Source of the DNA: Nipponacmea schrenckii
Taxonomy: Eukaryota; Mollusca; Gastropoda; Lottiidae
NCBI GenBank assembly: GCA_030562195.1
Contig: JAUJPP010000012.1
Span: 11,780,001-11,844,000 of the forward strand
DNA: 64,000 nt
Reading direction: 5' to 3'
The notes below the pieces were generated by a model. That model did no database searches. It was given only the letters and a program-made list of their open reading frames with translations, and was not told the origin of the DNA. Within the stretch, counting starts at the first letter, position 1. Each line of letters opens with the position of its first letter. This document shows positions 11,784 through 23,300 of the stretch, piece by piece. The position numbers were made by a program, and so were the translations under genes.

Positions 11784-12687
11784 TCAATTTGTGTTATTTT
11801 GATGTACATGTATATAGAATCTATTGCCGAAATATATATGGAAACCGATTTTTGAATTGTTATTTTGATTTTGATTTTTTTACGATTAAAAATTAATCCA
11901 GTTAAAATGATTCAAAGATATTATATATCTTAAATAAAAGGAATGATTGTTCATTTCTCGTTGTGGGCGATGTATGATATGGAATATTTGGAAGGAAATG
12001 ACAACCTTTAGAATTTTAAATGATATTCTCTTAAGCAAAAATAATGTACAGTTGAGAGGACTAGTGGTATAAGGGACGCAACTCTATAAAATACTCTCTT
12101 AAAGATGTAAAGCCGCGCTGTTAATTTGATGGCTCTATGTTATACCATGGCAACTTGCCACAAATCGCAGGATCTAATGTTCCTACTACACCTAAATTAA
12201 GATTGATAAATAAATAAATAAACAAATTAAAAGTATCAACGATCTGGAAAGTTAATTTAATCCGAGATCAATTTGTATTCTCAAATAAGGTGTTATGTCC
12301 CTTTATGACCACAAATTTGTTTTTTCGACGTTTTGTTTTACACACTAATTAAACAGATATAAATGTTACAAGAAGAGTTAAGAAGATAATGCAACAGGGC
12401 AAAAAGTCAAATTGTGTTAATTTCTTATCGTTTGGTCAAGACAAATTTTGACATTTCCAGTTTAAGTATCGCAACCAATCAAAACAAGTCATTATACTGA
12501 GTAGGCGTGATTACGTTCTATTTTAAATGACAGCCAGGAGATATAACGCATTCTAAATATCTCGGAAGCTGCACAATTGTTACAAAAAGGTCTAGTTATT
12601 ATTATGGAATTGGATATTATAAATGCAACGTTTCACACATGCAATAGAAGGGACGCGCACTGCCTTGGTACCGTCTAACGGTTCTAG

Positions 12688-14634
12688 TTTTTTTTTTTTT
12701 CGAATTCTTCCCAGAGCGCCCAGCCAAAACTACATATGCTATGAATTCACTCTTTCGACTTCCTTGTAGAACCCGTGAAAGTAATTTTAATGAATGTATT
12801 TTGATGCATTTTTTTCTAACAGGAAATGACGTAGCGCATCCTTAAGTTTTTCTTTGTTTTTCGATTTGCGGCTTTATTTTTGACCCGATTTTGATCGTTC
12901 TCTTTTAGGTAACTACATTGAACTTAGTTCTAAAAGATAGCAATTTAAGAAATTGACTTTTCCGAACTTTGTCGCTGACAATTTGAATTTTAAATTTTAA
13001 GCATTTTCTAACTTCTACAATTTTCTTTCGATCAATCTGAAAACTTACAGCTATATAGACATTTAAATTACAATGTATAACTTTTTTTCAAAATTTCGAT
13101 ATCACTTCCGGTTTTGACGTTATTTGCTGTTAAAGTGAAAAATGCTAACTTCCGGAATATTGAAGATATTTGAAAAACTTTTTTTGCAATTAGCTACAAT
13201 TGTCTATCTTATGATGTTAAATTAAGAAAATCTGAACCGGAAGTAACGAATCAGCCGCCATCTTGATATGATTAAGTTTTGTTAAACTCTCAATAAGTTC
13301 TCAGGGTCAAATCCAATTTGCATAATTTTAGATTTTCTAAAAACATCCATCGATTGCGCAAAAAAGTATGGGAAGGGATTTTTGAATTTCGCTTTTGCTT
13401 TTCTTTTATTTCCGGTGGAAATTTTTTAGAAATTGTCAAAACTTTCAAGGTTCATATTTCGCAACCTTGACCTTTGGTGACCTTTTGACCTGAACAAAAG
13501 TTGTTGCCCTTGATTATATCTACCCAATGGTATCTTCAGTGTTGTTGTCCGATGTTTACTTCCGGTTTTGCAGCCAATTAAAAATCACGAATTTTAACTT
13601 TAAAGAGCTCTATCATGTGACCTAATTTCGATAAGTCAGATTTTCTCACATATTCTTCTAACGCTTAATCTCCTCTCTCCATTAATATATCACACTCGGT
13701 ATTTTGATCAAAATTGCGCGTGTAAAAATTTCAAATTTTGTAATTTCTTCTATACTAACTGTGCGTGTTTTTCTTTAAATCGAAATAGGGTCTCGGGGGA
13801 TAATTCGATTTGTGTTATTTGATGTATATAGAATCTATAACCGGTTGCCGAAATATATATTGAAACCGATTTTTGAATTTTGATTTTGATTTTGATTTTT
13901 TTACGATTAAAATTTTAAAAAAATTAGAATGGTGGTATATTGTGACGATGATCTTTGGCGAATTTTTGACCTGTACAAATGTGATAGCTCTCGAGAAGTT
14001 CTATCCAATGATATATAAAGCTTTATTGTAAGATTTATACTTCCGCTTTTATCGTCATTTGAAAATTGCGAATTTTTCCTATGAAACAATCTGTTTAATA
14101 TGTGTTGCATTTGGGCGATCTACAAGATATGAGTTTCAGCGATTACGACAACTTAAACGATTAGTGACCTTTCGATTTGTATATAGTATATAGCTATCGA
14201 CAATGTCTATCCAATGCTATATATATATATATTTTTGTACAATGTTTACTTTGGTTTCAACGGCATCTGAAAATTGAGAATTTAATATAAAACAATCTAT
14301 TGGATATTATTCTCTGCGTTTGGGCGATTTACAAAATATGAGTTTCAGCGATCCGGATATCTTTTTAGATTAAATAACACTCTTTACATTTTTATTATGA
14401 TTTTAACTTATTATCTATCTTAATTGATGATGAGGGCTAAGGATGGGGAGGGGCAAAAAGGGGGGAAAAGGGGGAAAAAAAAGGGGGGGGGGGATGGGAG
14501 CGTTTGTTATGAATTCCAAATCCATTTATAATGCACATTTTCTTTATTTTAATAAACCCTTTCTGTCTTTTGCTTAACGAACGAATCCCTGGATGGAACG
14601 CACTGCTTCAGTGCCGTTAGGCGTACGGCTCTAG
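12688..14634 (+). repeat. CTAG-ended hairpin repeat, unit 3
   Basis: It starts with a T-run straight after the CTAG of unit 2 and lacks the 5' hairpin. The body matches unit 1 block by block (for example cagagcgcccagcc near 12,714 and gatgagggctaaggatgggg near 14,426). It ends with the same gaacgcactgc block, gccgt/acggc hairpin and CTAG (14631-14634) as unit 1. No coding potential is seen. Confidence 0.65.
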
Positions 14635-16722
14635 TTGTGGGACTTTGCTTTCAGCAAAGTCCCAGTTTGTTTTCGAAATGTCTCTTTTTTTTTTTTTTTT
14701 TTTTTTTTTTCGATTTTTCCACACCTTCCTGCTCTTAAACTACAGTAGTTGCAGCAACCATTCAAATTTCCTAGACCTTCTGTAGTGGCAAAAAAGTTAA
14801 TGAATATAAATTGGAACATTTTTGCAAAACCAGAAGTGCAACAGTGCAACATTTGCAAAAAACAGTTTTTCGGCTCTAGAAGGCACAATTTTGGCCCGAT
14901 TTTCAACGGGTTTTCATTTTCAGAATCTACATACAATATCCAATAGGATAGCAGTTAAAGAAATTCGAATTTCGAAAATTCGTAGCAGACAATCTTTTGC
15001 CGTATTTTCGAATTTTTTTACCGTTTTTTAAATTTCTGTCCGATTAAGTTCCAATTTTAGGTGCTAAGAGAGACTATAAATCTGAACAAAATGACATTGT
15101 CAAATATTTTGCGTCACTTCCGGTTTAAGCTCAAAAAGGGTTCAAAGTTGAAATCTCAGATTTTCGGTCTACTTCCGGTCTAATTGTCACGGGTCATTGA
15201 AACTTGTGTTGAACAATATCTTTTTAAAAAAACTGGCCGATTTAAAAAAAAAAACCAGACCGGAAGTAAAACTTTGACCGCCATCTTGAAATGTCACTTT
15301 TTTGTAAAACTCAAAATGGGGCCTCTACGGTAAGAGCGATTTGTGTGATGTTTATATTTCTGGAAAGGTTAGTCGGTTGCGAAAAAAATGTTGGAAATCG
15401 ATTTTTGAATTTTGCTTTTGCTTTTTTGCAACATCCGGTTGAATTTTTTCAAAGTTTGGGGGCTTATTTCTCGTGACCTTGACCTTTGACGACCTTGACC
15501 TTTAGTAGGTCAAAGGTCATTGACCTTGGCTATCAGTTGATACTTTGAACTTTGACCTCCGACGTCTACTTCCGGTTTTATAGCTGCCCGAAAACAGCAA
15601 AATTCGCAACTTTGGGCTGCTCTAGAGCGTGACCTAATTAATTTAGAGTGTTAATTTTTTCAGATTCTTACATTGTTTTTTGTCCTCGTTCCAACGATAT
15701 TAACAAAAGTTTGTAAAATGAAAATTGAAGTTTTTGATTTTTGCAAAGAAAAGTACATTTTGCCGTATTTTCGCTTGTTTGAAATGTATGTGTGTATATC
15801 TCGTGATCTATTAGCTGTACAAGCTTCAAATTTTTACTGTGAATATACATTTTGAATATGATTAGATTCCCCTCCAAAAAAACGAGATGGGCGTGGCACA
15901 TCCGGGTGAACTTCAAATTTACCATTTATATCGGTCAGCGAATTACGGCTGCAGTAAATAACGTTTTTCAAAAAAGTACCTTGCATACATATATCTCATT
16001 ACTTTGGCCAGTTTATCCCAAAAAATCAAATGTTTCTGCCTGTTTGTTGCAATTTTGCGACATTTGCAAAAAATCAGTTTTTTTTTAGTTTGGGGGCTTA
16101 TTTCTAGTGACTTTGACCTTTGGTGACCTTGACCTTTACAAGGTCATTGGTCACTGACTTTAGCCATCAGTTGACAATTTGGCATTAGACTTCTGACGTC
16201 TATTTCCGGTTTTATAGCTGCTCGAAAGCAGCAAAATTTGCAATGTTGGACTGCTCTAGAGCGTGACCTAATTAATTTAGAGGGTTATTTTTTTCACATT
16301 CCGAAGGCGCCTTTTGTCCTCTTTCCAGCGATGCACAACAAAAGTTTTTAAAATGAAAATTTAATTTTTGGACTTATAAAATTAAAGTACATTTTGCTTT
16401 TTTGAAACGTATTTGTGTATATCTCGTGATCTATTAGATGTACAAGCTTCAAATTTGTACCATGAATATATATTTTGTATGAGATCAGATTTACGCAAAA
16501 GTAAATTAGATGGACGTGGCACATACGGGTAAACTTCCAATTTACCAGTTATATCGGTCAGCGCTTTACATCTATAGGAAATAACATTTTTCCAAAAAAT
16601 TCTTTGCACACAGATACCTTGTTGCTTTGGCCAGTTTCTCCCAGAAAATCAGATGTTTCGGCCTGTTTGTTGCAATTTTGCAACGTTAGCAAAGTTCCAC
16701 TCTGTGCCACGTGTGGCTCTAG
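14635..16722 (+). repeat. CTAG-ended hairpin repeat, unit 4 (different hairpin sequence)
   Basis: It opens with a hairpin of the same size and place but another sequence: gggactttgct / agcaaagtccc around ttc (14639-14663), then the shared gtttgttttcgaaatg. Its 3' end carries the matching agcaaagttcc (about 16,688), a gccac/gtggc hairpin (16706-16717), one t and CTAG (16719-16722). The interior has two related blocks with tgaccttgacctttg near 15,476 and tgacctttggtgacc near 16,111. Confidence 0.65.
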
Positions 16723-17811
16723 TTTTTTTTTTTTTTTGTAATTCTTGGATGAGTTTGCAGACAAACTGGTAAAAGGTGCAGAAATTCTAAATCTACAGTT
16801 GATCTTAGAATGATTTCTATTATCAAATAAAACAAAACCGGAAGTTCTATCTCTGACAGGAAGTGAGAACCGGAAGTTTAGGTTTTTTTGCTTTAGCAAG
16901 TTTATTTTCAGTTCGATTTTGACCGGATTTTCAGATTTGAAAACTTCAATGTATTTGTCAACTAACAATTATAGGTTTTATGCAATTAGGTTAAATATTT
17001 TACCCACGATTTGCAATTCAATATTCAAGGGTCATCGGCAAAAATTTCAGACCGTGATTTCTCCTTTAATATAAATGGTAAAATTTTGAAACTTTACCAG
17101 TTAATAGGCGATATGTTTATAATTTTTGAAAAAATGTGAAAAAAAAAATTCCACTTCCGGTTTAGCCTCAAATGACGTAATTACGTAACTTCCGGTCTAT
17201 AACTGCTAGGTGAAAAGTGAAAACTGTTTTATAAATAACTTGTCAATAGTAATTGATTTGACCTAAATAATTAGGTCAAGCTGCCATATCGGCCGCCATT
17301 TTGAATTTTCGTTACAATTCTTAAATCCGAAATTCAGACACTACTGATAGACCGATTTTGATGAAATTTAGCACATAGATACAATGGATCATTATCTACC
17401 TTTTCTTGGAGACCGATTTTCAAATTTCGTATTTTCTTTCGAATTATTTAAATTTCGATTTTTTCAAAATTAGGTCACTTTAACGGGTACGGAAGGTGTG
17501 ACCCACTTAATCTATGACCTTGAAAATTAGGTCAAATAATATTCAATATATTGTCTACGAGTAGATATTTTTTAATTTGGCTTACTTAAAAAATTCATAG
17601 AGATAAGTGTACTTAAATACAGCAAAAATTGATAATTTTCATATTTTCGCCATCATTAACCGTTACGGAAGGTGTGACCTAATTATTTTATGACTTTGAA
17701 AACTAGGTCAAATGATATTCAATATATTGTCTAGATGTAGGTCATTGCAAATTTAGCCTACATAATATTTTAAGGCTCTCGAAATACGTTCATAATTGTA
17801 AGCAATTCTAG
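16723..17811 (+). repeat. CTAG-ended repeat, unit 5 (subfamily A, copy 1)
   Basis: A T-run start is followed by gtaattcttggatgagtttg. The 3' end is attg-taag-caat, t, CTAG (17808-17811). It is almost identical to unit 8, with only around ten differences noticed over about 1.08 kb, so the two share a very recent origin. An ORF spans the T-run on the minus strand in both copies, but that follows from their identity and is not evidence of coding. Confidence 0.65.
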
Positions 17812-19514
17812 TTTTTTTTGCAGTGCGTTCATCGAACGCACTGCTTTGTTTTCGAAATGTTTTTTTTTTTTGCAGTGCGTTCTTCGAACGCACTGCTTTG
17901 TTTTCGAAATGTTTTTTTTTTTTTTTTTTTTTCGAATTTCACATTCGATTATTCTCTAAGAAGGCGACATGCCACAAACTACCTGTTGCTGTCTGCTATT
18001 CAAACTGCGTGACTTGTATTTGTTAAATGCAAAATGACGTCATTGAGGTCAACCGGAAACGAGCTGTGGGCAATAGCGCTATTTTGGGTTTTTGCTGTTT
18101 ATTTCCTCTATTTTTCAACTGATTTTGACAGAACTTCTTTTGTTAGCTACTTTAAACTGCTAGCTACTTAACTGCAGTTTTAAACTGCTAATTTCATTAC
18201 TTTTGTAGCTGACTTTTTTATTTTTAATTTTTGCTTTTTTTTCAACTTCTACAGTTTTATTCTCATCCACCTGAAAACTTATAGGTAGATAAACATTGTT
18301 AATGCGATCTTAAATAATTTTTCAAATTTTCGACATCACTTCCGGTTTTGAAGTTATTCTCTTGTAAATTTTAAAAACCTAACTTCCGGAATTCTTAAGA
18401 TATTTCAAAAATTCGTTTTGCAACATGCTACAAATAGTCATACAAAAAAACGAAGATGAAAAAATCCAGACCGGAAGCAAACGATAAGCCGCCATATTGA
18501 AATGTTAAACTTTTGTAAAATTAAAAATGGGGCCTCAGGTGATAAAGCGATTTTCATTATTTTTTCATATCTTGTGACTAGAGTCGATTGCGCAACTTTA
18601 TTTGGGAGCCGATTTTTTAATTTTGATTTTGATGTTCTTTTATTTCCATTTTAATTTTTTGGTAATGACCAAAATTTCAAAGGCCCGTATTTCGTGACCT
18701 TGACCTTTGGTGACCTTGTGACCTGAACATGAGTTATTGCCCTTGATGATATCTATTCAATGATATATTCATATGTGTTGTCCGATGTCTACTTCCGGTT
18801 TTATAACCGATTGAAATTTGTGATTTTTATTTTTAAAGAGCTCTGTCACGTGAACTAATTTATAAATAACAAAAATTCATATTGAATCTTATTACAGTTT
18901 ATCTGCTCTTTGTAATGATATATAAAACCACATATTTCCATCAAAAATGCGCTTTTTAGTATTTGAGAATTTTGTATTTCTTCTCTACTAACTGTGCGTA
19001 ATTTTCTTTAAATCGAAATGGGGCCTCTGGAGATACTACGATTCGCGTAATTTTGATGTCTATAGAATGTAATATCGATTTCTGAATCATATTTGGAAAC
19101 CGATTTTTGAATTTTGATTTTGATTTTGATATTTACCTGATAGTAATATATAAAAACTTCGAATGGTCGTATATTGTTACCTTGAAATTTGGTGACCTTG
19201 TAAGCAGCACAAATGTGATAGCTCTCGAAAAGATCTATCCATTGATATATTATATTTTGATGTACGATGTATACTTTCCGTTTTATCACCTTTTGAAAAT
19301 TGCGAATTTCATTGTTAAAAACTGTTTGTTGAATTATGCGTTTGGGCGATCTACATGACACTAGTTTCAGCGAACCAATTATGCTTTAAAAAAAAACGAC
19401 TTATACTCTGTAAAATAACGTTAGTGTTCTATAGATACTTTGTGGGGTAGTTTTAAAGCGTATAACAAAACTGCTACGCACTGCGTCAGAACCTTGCGAA
19501 GCCTGGGGATCTAG
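17812..19514 (+). repeat. CTAG-ended hairpin repeat, unit 6 (subfamily B, copy 1)
   Basis: Two 5' hairpins with the gcagtgcgttc / gaacgcactgc arms occur in tandem (17820-17844 and 17872-17896), as in unit 1. The body starts cgaatttcacattcgatt and ends acgcactgcgtcag...ggggat-CTAG (19511-19514). It resembles unit 7 along its length but with visibly more differences than unit 5 has with unit 8. Confidence 0.65.
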
Positions 19515-21105
19515 TTTTTTTTTTTTTCGAATTTCACATTCGATTTTTCTCTTAGAAGGCAACATGCTACAAACTACCTATTGCTGTCTGCCATTCAAAC
19601 TGCGGGACTACTATTTGTTAAATGTAAAATGACGTCATTCAGAGTGACCGGAAACGAGCTGTGGGCAATGGCTTCGTTTTGGTTTTTGCTATTTATTACC
19701 TCTATTTTTTAACTGATTTTGACAGAACTAATTTTGCTAGCTTCTTTTAACTGCTAGCTACATAACTGCATTTTTAAACTGCTAATTTCATTACTTTTGT
19801 AGCTGACTTTTTTTATTTCAATTTTTGTGTTTTTTTCAACTTCTACAATTTTATTTACATCCACCCGAAAACTTACAGGTAGATAGACATTGTTAATGCG
19901 CTCAAAAATAATTTTATATATTTTCGACATCACTTCCGGTTTTGAAGTTATTCGCTTGTAAATTTTAAAAACCTAACTTCCGGAATTCTTAAGATATTTC
20001 AAAAATTCGTTTTGCAACATGCTACAAATAGTCATACAAAAAAACGAAGATGAAAAAATCCGCACCGGAAGCAAAAGATTGGCCGCCATATTGAAATGTT
20101 AAACTTTTGTAAAATTCAAAATGGGGCCTCAGGGGATAAAGAAATTTCCGCTAGTTTTTCATATCTTATGACTAGAGTCGATTGCGCAATAATATTTGGG
20201 AGCCGATTTTTGAATTTTGATTTTCTTTTATTTCCATTTTAATTTTTTTGGTAATGACCAAAACTTCAAAGGCCCGTATTTCGTGACCTTGACCTTTGGT
20301 GACCTTGTGACCTGAACACGAGTTATTGCCCTTGATGATATCTATTCAATGATATATTCATATGTGTTGTCCGATATCTACTTCCGGTTTTATAACCGAT
20401 TGAAATTTGTGATTTTTATTCTTAAAGAGCTCTGTCACGTGAACTAATTTATAAATAACAAAAATTCATATTGAATCTTATTACAGTTTATCTGCCCTTT
20501 GTAACGATATATAAATCCACAGATTTCCACCAAAAATGCGCTTTTTAGGATTTGAGAATTTTGTGTTTCTTCTCTACTAACTGTGCGTAATTTTCTTTAA
20601 ATCGAAATGGGGCCTCTGGAGATACTCCGATTCGTGTAATTTTGATGTCTATAGAATGTAATATCGATTTCTGAATCATATTTGGAAACCGATTTTTGAA
20701 ATTTGATTTTGATTTTGATATTTACCTGATAGTAATATATAAAAACTTCGAATGGTCGTATGTTGTAACCTTAAAATTTGGTGACCTTGTGAGCTGCACA
20801 AATGTGATAGCTCTCGAAAAGATCTATCCATTGATATATTATATTTTTATGTACGATGTATACTTTCCGTTTTATCACCATTTGAAAATTGCGAATTCCA
20901 TTGTTAAAAACTGTTTGTTGAATTATGCGTTTGGGCGATCTACATGACACGAGTTTCAGCGAACCAATTATGCTTTAAAATAAAACAGGACTTATACTCT
21001 GTAAAATAACGTTAGTGTTCTATAGATACTTTGTGGGGTAGTTTTAAAGCGTATATCAAAACTGCTACGCACTGCGTCAGAACCTCGCGAAGCCTGGGGA
21101 TCTAG
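19515..21105 (+). repeat. CTAG-ended repeat, unit 7 (subfamily B, copy 2)
   Basis: It begins with a T-run and cgaatttcacattcgatt, without the 5' hairpin, and ends at CTAG 21102-21105 with the same 3' sequence as unit 6. It lies head-to-tail between units 6 and 8. Confidence 0.65.
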
Positions 21106-22192
21106 TTTTTTTTTTTTTGTAATTCTTGGATGAGTTTGCAGACAAACTGGTAAAAGGTGCAGAAATTCTAAATCTACAGTTGATCTTAGAATGATTTCTT
21201 TTATCAAATAAAACAAAACCGGAAGTTCTATCTCTGACAGGAAGTGAGAACCGGAAGTTCAGGTTTTTTTGCTTTAGCAAGTTTATTTTCAGTTCGATTT
21301 TGACCGGATTTTCAGATTTGAAAACTTCAATGTATTTGTCAACTAACAATTATAGGTTTTATGCAATTAGGTTAAATATTTTACCCACGGTTTGCAATTC
21401 AATATTCAAGGGTCATCGGCAAAAATTTCAGACCGTGATTTCTCCTTTAATATAAATGGTAAAATTTTGAAACTTTACCAGTTGATAGGCGATATGTTTA
21501 TAATTTTTGAAAAAATGTGAAAATAAAAATTCCACTTCCGGTTTAGCCTCAAATGACGTAATTACGTAACTTCCGGTCTATAACTGCTAGGTGAAAAGTG
21601 AAAACTATTTTATAAATAACTTGTCAATAGTAATTGATTTGACCTAAATAATTAGGTCAAGCTGCCATATCGGCCGCCATTTTGAATTTTCGTTACAATT
21701 CTTAAATCCGAAATTCAGACACTACTGATAGACCGATTTTGATGAAATTTAGCACATAGATACAATGGATCATTATCTACCTTTTCTTGGAGATCGATTT
21801 TCAAATTTCGTATTTTCTTTCGAATTATTTAAATTTCGATTTTTTCAAAATTAGGTCACTTTAACGGGTACGGAAGGTGTGACCCACTTAATCTATGACC
21901 TTGAAAATTAGGTCAAATAATATTCAATATATTGTCTACGAGTAGATATTTTTTAATTTGGCTTACTTAAAAAATTCATAGAGATAAGTGTACTTAAATA
22001 CAGCAAAAATTGATAATTTTCATATTTTCGCCATCATTAACCGTTACGGAAGGTGTGACCTAATTATTTTATGACTTTGAAAACTAGGTCAAATGATATT
22101 CAATATATTGTCTAGATGTAGGTAATTGCAAATTTAGCCTACATAATATTTTAAGGCTCTCGAAATACGTTCATAATTGTAAGCAATTCTAG
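21106..22192 (+). repeat. CTAG-ended repeat, unit 8 (subfamily A, copy 2)
   Basis: Near-identical copy of unit 5, ending attg-taag-caat, t, CTAG at 22189-22192. It is the last link of the chain; unrelated AT-rich DNA follows. Confidence 0.65.
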
Positions 22193-22955
22193 TTTTATAT
22201 CTTGAATGTCTTCCTTTCATTTGGTTGCAAATTATCTTAAAATATATATCATTTAGATTGGCGATTAGAATAATAAATGTTGTTAAGGTAGTAACAAGGG
22301 GCTTCATAATCCATGAACTTTACATAAGTTTTTAAAACTAGTTTTGGCGTGTAACAATAAATGGTAGTTAAAAGAGTCAGATATGTCCAGGGACGCATTT
22401 CTGTAGGTTTTTGGTACATGGTATTCATAAATTGAAGCAAACAGTAAATATTATTTCTAAATATTGAGATTTTTTCCACCTTTTTATGATGATAAATTTA
22501 CAATAAACGATCTTTACTCAATACCATTAATTAGTCCAAGGTTTTGAACAATGTTAGCACTAAACCATTTAGTCCTTGTTTATTCAAAGATTAGTGAGCA
22601 CCACGAAGTGAACAAAAAACCCAAGAATCCATTGATTCAGCAGTGTTCTAAAATTTTGGTTAACTATTTCTAAGATCAATGTGACAAATGACAATTGGTC
22701 TATGTCAGTAATGAAGTATTAGGTAAAGGAGTTCCAGTAAATCGACTTTAATAATAGCAGACATTATTATACACAGTTGCTATTACTTTAATTATTGTAA
22801 GTTTGCTCCACATTGATAGTCCTTAGTATATCTCAAGGCTGCATGTAAATTGAGTAGGAGGTGTTACAAGTTACACATGTGCGCATTAGGGTACAATTTA
22901 CAAATTATTTTACAGTTTACAGTCGGACACATTAATGTCTAATTTAAAACATTTA
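22193..22955. other. Unassigned sequence between repeats
   Basis: No convincing exon or repeat boundary. A minus-strand open frame at 22249-22479 has no recognisable motif and no clear splice context. Confidence 0.4.
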
Positions 22956-22973
22956 GGGCCGTATTTTCGAAAG

Positions 22974-23300
22974 GTGATTATCCCTAGTTATCTCTTTAGT
23001 CATTGATTAAATTTTTTTGGGTATTTTCGAACGGTTACTATTGACTAAACTGTGACTATATGGTGGATAATCATCCATTTGTATTTTCGAAAAGTAACTA
23101 ATTTTGCTGACTAAAATAACGGCTTACTATCCGCTAATCATATTCTCAAACGATGATTAAAGCATAACTAAGGTCAGTCACTAAGGGCATGACTAACTAT
23201 CCCCAAATCATATTCTCGAACAATGATTAGTCTTAATCACTGATATAATCATTGATTTGTGACAAATTTCAGATTCTCGAAAGGTTACTAACTGCTAGTC
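22974..23300 (+). repeat. Subterminal repeat array of the Harbinger-like element
   Basis: A motif like tattttcgaaaggttacta recurs, partly degenerate, about six times: around 22,966, 23,030, 23,090, 23,150, 23,212 and 23,275. It is usually followed by a run of gattag/gactaa words. Dense subterminal repeats are common transposase-binding sites; that role is inferred. Confidence 0.6.

Larger units (their letters stand above)
6421..11784 (-). mobile_element. DIRS tyrosine-recombinase retrotransposon (full length, decayed)
   Basis: On the minus strand, in order: gag, RT plus RNase H, methylase-like domain, tyrosine recombinase. The ends are inverted repeats and an internal complementary region lies near the 3' end, the standard DIRS layout. 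The element splits a copy of the surrounding repeat: the left flank ends ...tctcggaagata-att and the right flank resumes att-caatttgtg, whereas an unsplit copy near 2,120 reads gataattcgatttgtg. The three bases att thus flank both sides. All coding parts carry frameshifts, several at homopolymer runs, so this copy is probably dead, although some shifts could be assembly errors. Confidence 0.92.
3211..12687 (+). repeat. CTAG-ended hairpin repeat, unit 2, split by nested elements
   Basis: The unit starts directly after the CTAG of unit 1 with the same 11-bp-stem hairpin (3213-3237) and ends at CTAG 12684-12687 after a 5-bp hairpin accgt/acggt (12670-12682). It is much longer than its neighbours because it holds a LINE ORF2 fragment (4879-5085) and a whole DIRS element (6424-11781). 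Blocks of its 3' half occur more than once (for example around 5,614, 6,047 and 12,432, containing ttgacatttccagt), so it looks internally rearranged or a composite of several copies. Confidence 0.5.

Noticed and set aside
16558..16968. Minus-strand open frame also found at 21077-21349
   Set aside because: Its conservation is explained by the recent common origin of units 5 and 8. It runs through T-runs and has no known domain.
19107..19358. Open frame also found at 20696-20947
   Set aside because: It lies in paralogous repeat units and starts in a gattttgatttt microsatellite; no splice or domain evidence.
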